Below, piece after piece: positions 34,263 through 44,179 of a stretch of 64,000 nucleotides of DNA. The stretch is from Halicephalobus mephisto (lineage: Eukaryota > Nematoda > Chromadorea > Rhabditida > Panagrolaimidae), in contig SWDT01000045.1 in NCBI GenBank assembly GCA_009193035.1, positions 186,001-250,000 on the forward strand, given 5' to 3'. Below the pieces are notes generated by a model, which saw only the letters and a list, made by a program, of their open reading frames with translations, made no database searches and was not told where the DNA came from. A program made the position numbers and the translations under genes. Each line of letters opens with the position of its first letter. The first letter of the stretch is position 1.

Positions 34263-35858
34263 ATGTCGGGTTCTGTCCGTAGGGGACTAGAGACCAAATG
34301 CAAGAGACTGTCGCGTCTCCTCGAGGAAACATCGAGAATCAACTTCGAGGTTCTGGAAAACGACATCGAAGTCATCAGCGACACAATTGAAGATGCATCC
34401 TATCGTCTTCTAGAATTAGATACTGTACTGACTCAGATTCGGAGAAAAATCAAACAATGGGAAGACCTGATTGAAACGCTCCCTGTGGACGAAAGAGAAG
34501 AGGAGCAACGTTTGCTTCAACAATGGCTTTCTACTGGAGCCACGGCGGATTCCGATGATGGATTTAGTGAAATTTCTGAAGTAGCGGAGAAAAACATCAA
34601 TATTCTGAAACTGAACATACAAGAGATGCAGGTTCGCTTATGTAGTTTAAACAACAACATCCAGAAGTCCACATTCACCGTGTCACCGGCAAACCTAATA
34701 TTTGAGACTCCCAGAAACGGGACAAACTCGAACCAGGGATCCGCATCTGAATCCTTCGAGATGTTGAAGCTGGAAAAGGAAATAGAACGTCTCCAGAAGG
34801 AAATTCAGTCTTTAAAAAGTCCCGTGATGACAAGCAAAGCCCCATTTAGTCCATGGAATGGAGAACAAGCAATAGGAACAGTCCTAACACCTCAAACGAC
34901 CTCGAATATTGCAAAGGCAATACTACCCAGATTAGCTCCTTCTTCCTTCGACGGCAATCCTCGGAAATGGATCGAATTCAAGGAAGAATTCTGCGAAACT
35001 GTTGACTCTCAACAAATCAGTGACCGAGCGAAATTCTTTTACCTAAAAAATGCTCTACAAGGTCCAGCTCTCAGAGCCATAGAGAATATACCGATGACCA
35101 ATGAATGCTACAGAGTCGCGGTGCAGACGTTGGAAAAACAATTCGGTAACCCAGAAATCATTATAGAAGCACTTTATTGGGATATCTGTGCTCTTCCACG
35201 ATGCACTGAGCACGCATCGATTGACCAAATCAGACAATTGATGAACTGCTTGGAGAACATGTTTAAACACCTCGAAATCATTGGTGCAGACGTCGAGAAT
35301 CCAATGATCAAAATTGTAGTAGAGCAGCTATTTCCAGGATGGATTATGGATTTAGTTTTCGCTGAAAAAGAGAAGCAGCCGACATGGACAGTTAGAGATA
35401 CACGGAAAATGATTAAGCTGATAATCAGTAGGAAGGAATCGATAGCTAATTTACAAAGCAATCAAACATCAATCATGTCCGCAATAATGTCTCAAATCTG
35501 CAAAGAAGATTTTTCAGCAAAGAAAGAGAAGACATCGAAGAAGTCAAACTCAAAAAAACCCTCATTGTGCCGACTTTGTAAAGGATTGCACTATTCAAGT
35601 TTGTGTTCAACGTATCCAACACTCGAAAAACGGAAACACCGTATTACTGAATTAGGACTTTGCCAAAGATGTCTGGGATCACATAAAACTGATAGTTGTA
35701 AAAGAAAAGTACGTTGTTTTTTCTGCAAAGCAGAGCATAACGCAGTGTTCTGCCAAAACAGAAGTCAATGTGGTGACTGTAACAGAAATAACAGCGACGA
35801 TTACAACGAAGTCGGATACAGAAGTTCTATTTTTAATCAAAGAAGTCATCGTAACTAG
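34263..35858 (+). CDS. BEL/Pao gag-like polyprotein, open reading frame
   Basis: A single uninterrupted frame of 531 codons. Residues 1-190 are largely helical with coiled-coil character. A DUF1759-type capsid-like region follows (LAPSSFDGNPRKWIEFKEEF, then FFYLKNALQGPALRAIENI). Near the C-terminus are three CX2CX3HX4C knuckles: CRLCKGLHYSSLC, CQRCLGSHKTDSC and CFFCKAEHNAVFC. In the family these proteins package the element's RNA. Here the frame stops right after the knuckles (TAG at 35856-35858) instead of running into the protease, and the neighbouring pol part is destroyed. So this is either a fresh truncation or a gag kept for some other use. Confidence 0.85.
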   Translation: MSGSVRRGLETKCKRLSRLLEETSRINFEVLENDIEVISDTIEDASYRLLELDTVLTQIRRKIKQWEDLIETLPVDEREEEQRLLQQWLSTGATADSDDGFSEISEVAEKNINILKLNIQEMQVRLCSLNNNIQKSTFTVSPANLIFETPRNGTNSNQGSASESFEMLKLEKEIERLQKEIQSLKSPVMTSKAPFSPWNGEQAIGTVLTPQTTSNIAKAILPRLAPSSFDGNPRKWIEFKEEFCETVDSQQISDRAKFFYLKNALQGPALRAIENIPMTNECYRVAVQTLEKQFGNPEIIIEALYWDICALPRCTEHASIDQIRQLMNCLENMFKHLEIIGADVENPMIKIVVEQLFPGWIMDLVFAEKEKQPTWTVRDTRKMIKLIISRKESIANLQSNQTSIMSAIMSQICKEDFSAKKEKTSKKSNSKKPSLCRLCKGLHYSSLCSTYPTLEKRKHRITELGLCQRCLGSHKTDSCKRKVRCFFCKAEHNAVFCQNRSQCGDCNRNNSDDYNEVGYRSSIFNQRSHRN

Positions 35859-36118
35859 GGATTCCGATGACGATCCAAAAATAAGGACCAACATTTTTGT
35901 TAAATTGGAACATCCCCATCCGTAGTGGGAAACGTAACCGACAAAGATCATTTGGTCCTGAATGGATTTCCTTAACATCGACAAAAGAACATATAGTTCC
36001 TCTCGGCGGGGATTAATACATTTGTTGTTTGTCGAGTTTGATATAAATTTTTTGTATTATGCCTTAGGTGTCTGTTAAATAAACTTTTTATACGATATCT
36101 ATTTCATCATCAGTACGC

Positions 36119-36455
36119 GAGCCACTCGAAGTGACAAATACAACAATTTTCTTTGATGAACGAACTCAAATATCTTTCATAACGAAGGAATTTGCGAAAT
36201 GTCTTGATATAATTCCTGTAGATAAGGAGAATCCTTCAATTAATACAGTAAATAAAGACGAAAAATCGATGTCAGCTCCTCAATATTCTCTACGATTTCG
36301 TCATCTCGACAATTGTTGACGTGTTAGCCTTGGAATGTCTGAAAAAACAGCTACATGTAGTCAAAGATGCAATTCAAGCTCAATCAGTCGTAACTCAATG
36401 GAGACAAGTGAATATGGTCATCGGTGCGGACTACTATTATCACTTGCTGAAATGA
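36119..36455 (+). pseudogene. BEL/Pao protease-region remnant
   Basis: IFFDERTQISFITKEFAKCL is the usual start of the BEL/Pao protease domain (FFDxGxQxSFI). The frame closes at 36317-36319. It continues in another frame to MVIGADYYYHLL, the family's IGxDYxW-like end, with TGA at 36453-36455. So at least one frameshift is present. A normal element would fuse this to gag. Confidence 0.75.
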
Positions 36456-36615
36456 GAAGCTTCGGTAGAATTCTTAAAAGTTTCAGAATCTTCTACTAGA
36501 TTCTGGAAAACTCTTGAAATCTATCAACTTCTCAAAATAAAAAAAATAAACATTTTTAAAATTTCCAAAAATTAAAATTAATTTTTTCAGTTTTCAAAAT
36601 TAAAGAAAATTAAAA

Positions 36616-36621
36616 TTTATT
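36616..36621 (-). terminator. Polyadenylation signal of the P450 gene
   Basis: TTTATT on the plus strand reads AATAAA on the minus strand, 19 bp past the stop codon. Confidence 0.65.
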
Positions 36622-36639
36622 CACATTGCAAAAATACAA

Positions 36640-38400
36640 TTATTCTCTAGGATCCAGTTTGAGAGTGACGCTGGCGGGATAGAAGACGTTGTAGCCTCTG
36701 ACGAAAAGTTCCTTCTCGCTCTGATCGCATTTTCTAAGATTGAATTTTTGGATCAATTTAATTAACATAATTTTTTCCTCGAATAAAGCTAATCTTTTTC
36801 CTAAACAAATCCTAGGTCCTGCCCCGAAAGTCAAAAAAGCGGATTGATGTCTGGTTTCAGATTCCAGCCATCTTTCAGGTCGAAATTTTTCTGGTTCAGA
36901 TCCCCAAAGAGATTCCGAAAAATTCAAAGTCAGAACATCAATTTCGACATCGGTTCCTTTTTCAACAAAGACTTCGCCAATGGTCGTGGAATTCATACAG
37001 CGTCTGTTGACCACGCTGGCCGCGATCGGATGCAATCTTAGAGATTCTTTAATACAAGCGTCCAGATACCGTAATTTTGAAATACTTTCGTAAGTGAAAG
37101 AATCTGAAATTGTGAAATCGTCTATTTCTTCTTGAAGTTGCCTCAGGGCATCCGGATTATTAATCAGCTCGTAGCATAGGAAACTAAGACTGTTGGCAGT
37201 TGTATCGTAACCCGCCAGAAGAAAAATAAAACATTGTCCGACGATTTCGGCCACGTTTAATTCCTTCGAAACTTTCAGATTCATTTTATCCAAAACATTG
37301 TCTTCTGATTCGCAAAATTGACTATCAACTTCTGCTTCTAAAAATAAATCAATAAAATCGATGTTTTCTTTTTTTTCATGTTTTCTTTTTTTTCGTTCCA
37401 TTATTTCAGAATGTAACTGAACATGGAGATCTTCTGAAACTTTGAAAGTTTCCCCGAAATATTTAGCTTTGAATTTGAACAATTTCTTCAAAATCGGGAA
37501 TCTGACGATCCAAGTGTTCGTCAACTGCAGAACCGGGGCTGTGAAGATATGTCTAGCACTGTCGATGTAGGGATTTTTGAAAATTTTACAACCTTGTTGT
37601 CCGAAAGCGACTCTACAGATCACATCCATTGTCAGTTCCTGGAAGACTTTATGGATATCAAGAGGCTTGTCGCAGATTGTCTCCATGTAATCTAGGACGT
37701 GATCTACAGTATCCACCATCGTCGGCATTATCTGGAATTAGATTTTGTTAAAATTTCTTAATTTTCAAAGTTTCGTTGAAGTTTTAAAAATATTCCAAAA
37801 TCCGGTGAGATTCTGGAGATTTGTAAAACTTTTAAAATCTCATTAAAGTTCTTAGAACACCCCAAACTTGATGTCAAGATTACTTCATGACAAAACCTAT
37901 TTTAAGTTTTAAAAATAAATTGACTTTTTAATTCGAATAAATTCAAGTTTTACCTTTTTCAGATTAGACACACTGAAAATGGGATTCGAAATCGTCCTGA
38001 GTCGTTTCCAGTGAAGTCCTCTGGCAAAGATGATGTTAACTCTGTCGGGGTTCTCCTCAGGGGTGTCCTGCATCGGGTGCATTTCCCTTCCATGGAAGTA
38101 CTCGAATTTTTTAACCAGCACCTCATGGACCATGTCGGGGTCACTAATCACCAGAACATTGCTGTGTCCCTTCAGAATCCCAAAATACTTTGGACACTTC
38201 TTCGACCATTCCATCAACTGTCTGACGTTGAGGTAGTCGTCCTTAATGAGGTACTTGAAGTGACCCCAGAAGAACTCCCAGCCGTCCGGAACCGGGACCC
38301 CTTTCCTGGACCAATATGAATGGCGATATGAAAAGTATATGTAAATCCCTGCATAAATAGCTAAAATAAATCCGATAAAAGCCCCAAATATCTCAAGCAT
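36640..38400 (-). CDS. Cytochrome P450 (CYP13/CYP25-like, CYP3 clan)
   Basis: Two exons, 38400-37954 and 37731-36640, join in phase 0 and give 512 residues, the usual full length. An N-terminal anchor helix (residues 1-25) is followed by the Pro-rich hinge (KGVPVPDGWEF). The helix-C WKRLRTI motif is near residue 135. Helix I has AGYDTTAN, helix K has ESLR, then PERW, and the haem loop is FGAGPRICLG with the thiolate Cys near residue 458. All hallmark residues are intact. Expected role: ER-bound NADPH-dependent monooxygenase acting on lipids or xenobiotics; the substrate is unknown. The single 222 bp intron is unusual only in having no tandem array. Similarity to nematode CYP13 (HGREMHP, TMDVICRVAFGQ) is from family memory; the subfamily is not certain. 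Confidence 0.93.
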
Positions 38401-38499
38401 TCTTGGAAGTCGCTTTATATGCAGTCAAAGAAGATGGCTTGATTTTTCGGCAACAATAGCACCAACAACAGAATATAATAAAATCCACGAGTCTAAAAA

Positions 38500-39085
38500 T
38501 TACACAGATAATTAATGCACAGGATTTTTCGTCTCGGGACCCTGTGAAAAACAAGGAGATGTTAAAACTGTTGGATATATCAATGACACCTGAAAATAAA
38601 GGAAAAAAGAACAACACAATTGACATACAGGACTCTTGGTTGTGGGATTACGTAAAAGATAAAAGAATGTTAAGAATATTTGATGCACAAATGAGATGTA
38701 AAAATTAAAATAAAATATAGCATTTAACACAACTAACAAGCAGCTGATTTCAACTACAGTAATCTAATTAGTTAATACGAAGGATTTTTCGCTTCGAAAT
38801 CACATAAAAAATATATTAAAAATTACTGATATATGAATAATATTTAAAATTGAAAATAATAAAAAAATCAACACAACACGCAGCTGATTTTAACTACAGT
38901 AACCTAGTTAATTAACACGCAAGATTTTTCGCTTCGGGATCATATGAAAAATATATTAAAAATTACTGATATATGAATAATATTTAAAATTGAAAATAAT
39001 AAAAAGTCAACACAACACGCAGCTGATTTCAACTACAGTAACCTAGTTAATTAACACGCAAGATTTTTCGCTTCGGGATCACACT
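38500..39085 (-). repeat. ~138 bp tandem repeat upstream of the P450
   Basis: Copies of gatttttcgcttcgggatca start near 38521 (decayed), 38640 (decayed), 38783, 38922 and 39061. Each of the good ones has ttactgatatatgaataata, cacaacacgcagctgattt and acagtaacctagttaatta. The array occupies the P450's upstream region and may affect its promoter. Confidence 0.8.
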
Positions 39086-40013
39086 TTCAAAGTTGTGATT
39101 TTTTAGGGTTAACCCTTTCACACAAAAAGTATTTATAATTTTCAATTTTGAATCCGCCTTTAATTTGAGAGACAACTTTCGAGCGAAAAAATGCACAAAA
39201 TTAGTTTCTTTTTGATTCAATTTTGTGCAATTTTGTGTTGAACAAATCCGAAACGACAATTTTTTGATCGATCATTGGGACTCATCGAAAAAACAAAGAA
39301 ATTCAATTATATGAACCAATGATCAGGTAAAAAATTTAAACACTTAAATTCGACTAAAATAAAAGCAATTTTAAAAAATATAAATTTAATAATGAAAATT
39401 TTAAAAAGTTCATATATCGAATTTTTTATATAAAAAAATTCAAAAAAAATTTTTTTTAAATTATTAATTATTTTAAAAAATAATTTTTATAAATAAATTT
39501 TAATTTTAATTATGTTAAAAATAATTTTATAAAAATATGAATTTATTATTAAAAAAAATCAATGACATACTAATTTTACTTTGTTTATAAATATTTTGAA
39601 AAATAAAAAATTCAATTTTCTTCGATAAATTTTTATTTTTAATTAATTATACAAAAAATTCTATTTTTTGAGTTTTTATTTTTATTTAATTATATAAAAA
39701 ATTCTATTTTTTTAACTTTTTATTTTTTATTTAATTATATATAAAAAATTCTATTTTTTTAAGTTTTTATTTTTACTTAATTATATATAAAATTTACAAA
39801 ACTCTAGATTCAATGCTGAAAAATCTTTATTAATGAACAAATTTGTAAATTTTATTTCGTTTATAAATATTTTGAAAAATAAAAAATTCAATTTTCTTCG
39901 ATAAATTTTTATTTTTAATTAATTATACAAAAAATTCTATTTTTTTTGAGGTTTTATTTTTTATTTAATTATATATAAAATTTACAAAACTCTAGATTCA
40001 ATGCTGAAAAATC
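39086..40013. repeat. AT-rich spacer with a tandem duplication of the aquaporin 3' end
   Basis: Bases from about 39785 to 39862 and about 39970 to 40047 share actctagattcaatgctgaa, then ctttattaatgaacaaattt and gtaaattttatttc. The duplicated unit (about 190 bp) includes the polyadenylation signal and stops at the aquaporin stop codon. The rest is A/T simple sequence. Confidence 0.65.
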
Positions 40014-40019
40014 TTTATT
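40014..40019 (-). terminator. Polyadenylation signal of aquaporin gene A
   Basis: TTTATT (AATAAA on minus) lies 26 bp past the stop. A duplicate is at about 39829-39834. Confidence 0.6.
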
Positions 40020-40044
40020 AATGAACAAATTTGTAAATTTTATT

Positions 40045-42743
40045 TCACCTGTGGACGTTCTGATGAGTGGAGGACTGAGGAGTCTCGTTTTCCTGGAGAG
40101 TGACTGTTTGGTGGAATTTGTCTTTTTGAAGTTTTCTGAATTCCTCTTCTATCTCGTCCAACTCCGACGGGATGTGGAACCCGATCAGGAGCTGGTAAGT
40201 CCAGGCCCCCAGGACTCCCCCCACGAGGGGGGCCAGTACCGGCACCAAGAACCACTTGTATCCTCGGTAGGAAAAAACCTTAGATCCGTATCCCGCCACG
40301 AAAGTGAAGATTCTAGGACCCAGGTCACGAGCCGGATTCACTGCGTATCCCGACTGGAAAATTAACTTTTAAATTACAACGTGATTTAAGAAATATTTTT
40401 ACAAAATAGTTCCGATACGAAATTTTAGAACTTTTTCGAAAAATTAGGGTCTTTAATATGAGATTTTTTGAAAGTTTCTACAGTATCCCACGAACTTATG
40501 AAATCACAGCATTATTAAAAATAAAAATTTTCAAGAAATGGTCCCGAAACGAATTTGTTAAATTTCTCAGAATACTTCAAAATTTTTGATTTCGGATGTT
40601 TTCGAAAGGTTCCACAGTATCCTAAAAGGCTCTAGAAGCTCCTACGAACTTTTAATAGTGTTGGAAATTAAATTTTGCACGAAATGGTTCCGAAACGAAA
40701 TTTTAGGATTCTGATTTTCAAATAGTTCTAGAAAATTCCGGAATTTTAGGATAAATTCTGGGAGATTATAGGAAATTTTAATTTTGATAAAATTTAAAAA
40801 ATCACATTCATGCCCCAGGCCATTCCGACGAGCATCAACATGAGTCCCAGGAGAGTCGGCTGAGCCCAAGTGGGGATTTTGTTCCTCCTGTCCGTGATCA
40901 TCGCGACGAAGAAGCAGAGCATGGCTGTTCCTAGGATCTGGTCCAGAACCCCTCCTCCAATGCTCAGGTAGTCCTGAGGGTAAGTGGAGAAAATCCCTGC
41001 GGTCTTTCTGACTCCAGTCACGAGCCTGGTTCCTCCGTCGAAGTCACTGATGGCGTCTAAAATCGATACTTTTAAATAAAATTAAAATTAAAAATCCTTA
41101 TTCCGTTTCATTCTAATGTTTAAAATGTATAAATCGCTTTTTTTAAGTTTTTTGAAAATGTTTGTTCCGGGAAATTTTCGAACAATCTTTAAAAGTCTTA
41201 TCTAAAGAGTTTATACATGGAAATTACAATGTTTGGGGTCGTATATTTTCTGATTCTACTTCATTTAAAAAAGACATAAGGTTGATTCCGGATCAGAATC
41301 CTGAGGACTTCTGATTTAATACTTATTTTTGAATTTAGAAGTATATCTATAAGAGAAATACTTCGATATATCGAATTTTTTACACGTGAAAATTTCCATC
41401 TTTAACATCTCATATCTCCTATATTTATCACTTCTGAAGCAATTGCAAATTTGATTTATGATCGGAATTCTGAGGTTCTTAATCTAGAAGTAGATTCATA
41501 GATAAAGTGCTTCGATATATAAAACTTTCATATATGGAAATTTCCATCTGTAAAATCTTGAATTTTCTAATTTTGCTCGCTTTTAAATGTTTTCAGAGTG
41601 GACTTTGCGATACTTTTTTGAATTCGATGTGTAGGAAAAACAAAGCAACAATCTCCGAAGACAGATCCAACTTCGAGATCCATATCTGTTACAACTGTTT
41701 TTTCGTAAAAATATTTTCGGATCAAAAATCACATCCTGGAAATTTAAAAACGACTTTTGGATTCATATATAAAAGTAGTAATTTCGGGATTACTTCATCT
41801 CAGTTATCTACGAAGTGGATGTAACATGATCGTTCTGAACCTAATCGGGTACTTAGTTACTGTTGAGATAGAAAACACAAAATACAATATTCTTTACTAG
41901 AGCAAGAAGACAAGGATACCGTTTGCATATGAATCTTAACAATAGGAGGTATTACTCACGTCCTACAGTATTCCACGCTCCCTGATATTCAAGCTATCAC
42001 TTTAGGTGCTTTCTATCTAGTCTAGTTTCTGTCCCAATAGTTGCCATATCCCGAACTAAGTTTACAAATCAATTCGATACATGGATTAAATGAAAGTTAC
42101 TATCTTTAGAATTTTATATCTTCTGGCATTGCTGTATTTAAGTATATATAATAAATTCAATATCAGGGTTACACGTAGGTACCTAGGGTTGCATCTAGGG
42201 TTCTTAGTTACTGTATCTAAGAAAACCTTTACAACGGAATAAATTCGACTTAGATCAATAATAGAAATTCCAAATCCTACCGTAGTACATGAAGAAAACT
42301 AAAGCAGCTCCGGTGAACCCTCCGAGGACCTGTGCGATCCAGTAGACCAACATGTGTGGAAAACTCAGTTGGCCGAAAGTAAAAACAAAAAGTGAAACTG
42401 CTGGATTCATGTGGGCTCCTAAAGGGATTACTGTAAGTAATATTCGACTTTTAAAATTTACCCGAGGTTCTGAAGCCAAGTTGAGCAGCAACCATCAGGG
42501 CCAATCCCCAGCCTACAGTAATCCCGATCCATTCGTTGAAGCCTTGCTTAAGAATCGCACAAGCCACGACGGAATCGCCTCCGAACTAATTTTAAAATTA
42601 AAAATTAAAAATTGAAATTACAGTAATCGTCTTACAATGAGTACTGTAGTGCAGACAAATTCGCAAAGGGCGTTTCTGACGAGTTCGTTCCGGATCTTCA
42701 GTCGGTGCCTCAGGCGGTCCGGAAAAGAGTCAAAAGTCGTCAT
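40045..42743 (-). CDS. Aquaglyceroporin-type aquaporin, gene A
   Basis: Exons (5' to 3'): 42743-42636, 42585-42462, 42418-42281, 41056-40806 and 40353-40045, giving 309 residues. Six membrane spans are expected. The first half-helix is GAHMNPAVS and the second is AVNPARDLGPR. The Asp after the second NPAR is the mark of glycerol-permeable members, as are the FGGDSV and YYDAISDFDGGTR segments. Role: passive flow of water and small solutes such as glycerol across the plasma membrane. The 43 bp intron at 42461-42419 was set by homology with gene B, because the alternative acceptor 12 bp earlier would insert four residues before the NPA loop. The cytoplasmic tail is acidic then polar. Intron 3 (1.2 kb) contains dispersed repeats. 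Gene B is 1.4 kb upstream in the same orientation. Confidence 0.93.
40420..40790 (-). repeat. Inverted-orientation cgtgtcgggacc repeats in aquaporin A intron 4
   Basis: Phrases such as atggtcccgaaacgaatttg, acagtatcctaaaaggctct and agaagctcctacgaactttt are the reverse complement of the array at 25130-25740, in two or three decayed copies. Confidence 0.7.
41210..41560. repeat. Copy of the ctgaggacttctg ~180 bp repeat in aquaporin A intron 3
   Basis: Same unit, and same orientation on the plus strand, as 29200-30030: gatcagaatcctgaggactt, then tcgatatatcgaatttttta. A second, more decayed copy follows. Confidence 0.75.
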
Positions 42744-44126
42744 TTTATTCAACTAAAAATTACGGTATAAATAAAAAATTAATTAAACTTTAAAAAATAA
42801 AAAATTTAATTTTTAAAATTATTTTATAAATTTAAATTTCGAAATTATTTAAATTTTTGAATTATTTTTAAATTTTAATTTTAGAAAAATTTTAACTTTG
42901 ATTTTTTTTAGTTTTTAAAAATGAAGAAAATTTAAGTTTTATTTCGATTAAAACAGAAAAAAATTATTTTTTAAAGAAAAAAGTTTTTAAACAACTTACA
43001 GAAACATAAAAATGAATAAAAAAACAAAAACTGATTGAAAATAGCCAGATAAATGTTATATGTAAAAATTTGTCCTTTTTCCGCAATAAAAAAAATCAAT
43101 CAAATTTGTTCCGGCAAATGTCCGAGATATTTGAGACTTGTTTTAAATTCCGATCGACACCTGTCGTTCAAAAATATCAATTTCAACTTTGTTCTTGTCT
43201 TCCTTAAAGGACGGCTAACAAACCTCATGATGAAAGATTATCTGAGGATTATTCCTCGTAGGACCATTCTTTTGACTTCTTAAAAGATAAAATTTAAAAA
43301 ATATTTAAAAAGAGAAAAATTGAAATTTTTTAAAAATAAAGAAATGTTAAAAAAAAATTATTCCCAGCACGAAAGACGTTTAAAAATAAGTGTCTAGTTT
43401 TATCTTAAAAGATTATTTAGAAATCATTCGTTGTGGGACCAGAATTGAGCTTCTTAAAAAATAAAATTTAAAAAATATTTAAAAAGAGAAAAATGGTCCC
43501 AACACGAAAGATGTTTAAGAACAAATATTTATGTTAAAAGATTATTTAGAAACTATTCGTTGTGGGACTAAAATCGAAATTTTTTAAAAATAAAGAAATT
43601 TTAAAAAAAATCATTCCCAGCACGAAAGACGTTTAAAAATAAGTGTCTAGTTATATGTTAAAAGATTATTTAGAAACTATTTGTTGTGGGACCAGAATTG
43701 AAATTTTTTAAAGAAAAAAGTTGATTTCACGAGAAAAGTTGATTTCACGAGGAATGTTATTTGAAAGATAAGTAACCTCATGATGAAAGATTATCTGGAG
43801 ATTATTCCACGTGGAATCAAGGTATAAAACTTTTTAAGAAAAAAATTATTGAATAAAAAACCACTGATCTTAAAACGAACAATATTAAAAAGGTTGATTA
43901 TATTAAAAATATTTAATTAAAAATCATTCGTGTCGGGACCATTTTTCGAAATATACTCTGAAGAAACTGAAAAAAAACCGTTTTCGAAATCATTGGTCCT
44001 AGAACGAATAATATTGAAAATATTTAATTAAAAATCATTCGTGTCGGGACCGCTTCGTTCGGTATATTTTTAAGAAATAAAAAAATTTTTTTTTAAATCA
44101 TTGATCTTAGAACGAATAATATTCCA
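42744..44126 (-). other. Upstream region of aquaporin A with a tandem repeat
   Basis: Bases 42744-43040 are A/T-rich; 43040-43210 are unique and could hold promoter elements of gene A. From about 43215 to 44120 there is a repeat of ~120 bp with gattatttagaaactattcg, ttgtgggaccagaattga and cccagcacgaaagacgttta, becoming attcgtgtcgggacc at its far end. No gene is seen. Confidence 0.55.
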
Positions 44127-44132
44127 TTTATT
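44127..44132 (-). terminator. Polyadenylation signal of aquaporin gene B
   Basis: TTTATT (AATAAA on minus) lies 48 bp past the stop codon. Confidence 0.6.
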
Positions 44133-44179
44133 TATGAATATAAAAATATTTTGAAAAATAATTGTCGAAAAAACCTAAA

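Larger units (their letters stand above)
33840..36455 (+). mobile_element. Truncated BEL/Pao LTR retroelement
   Basis: An open gag frame (34263-35858) is followed, after about 260 bp of unrelated or rearranged sequence, by a frameshifted aspartic-protease remnant (36119-36455). Reverse transcriptase, RNase H and integrase are absent. I could not find a convincing pair of LTRs. The leader (34180-34262) and the 36000-36110 segment, which has AATAAA-like text and a ttcatcatcag acceptor-like end, share only scattered words. The outer limits are therefore approximate. Confidence 0.65.

Noticed and set aside
33900..36120. Long terminal repeats of the BEL/Pao element
   Set aside because: The segments at about 34130-34200 and 36040-36100 share only scattered words (ttaaggtgt / cttaggtgt, taaact), too little to call LTRs.
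40021..40365. Plus-strand 114-codon frame at the aquaporin A 3' end
   Set aside because: It is antisense to the conserved NPARDLGPR exon, which explains its openness.
42419..42461. A 31 bp intron in aquaporin A (acceptor ttacag at 42431)
   Set aside because: The next acceptor 12 bp downstream (ctttag at 42419-42421) gives a normal 43 bp intron, a 138 bp exon equal to that of gene B, and removes a four-residue insertion before the NPA loop.
43053..43283. 76-codon frame between the aquaporins
   Set aside because: It runs into the ~120 bp tandem repeat and has no splice or family support.
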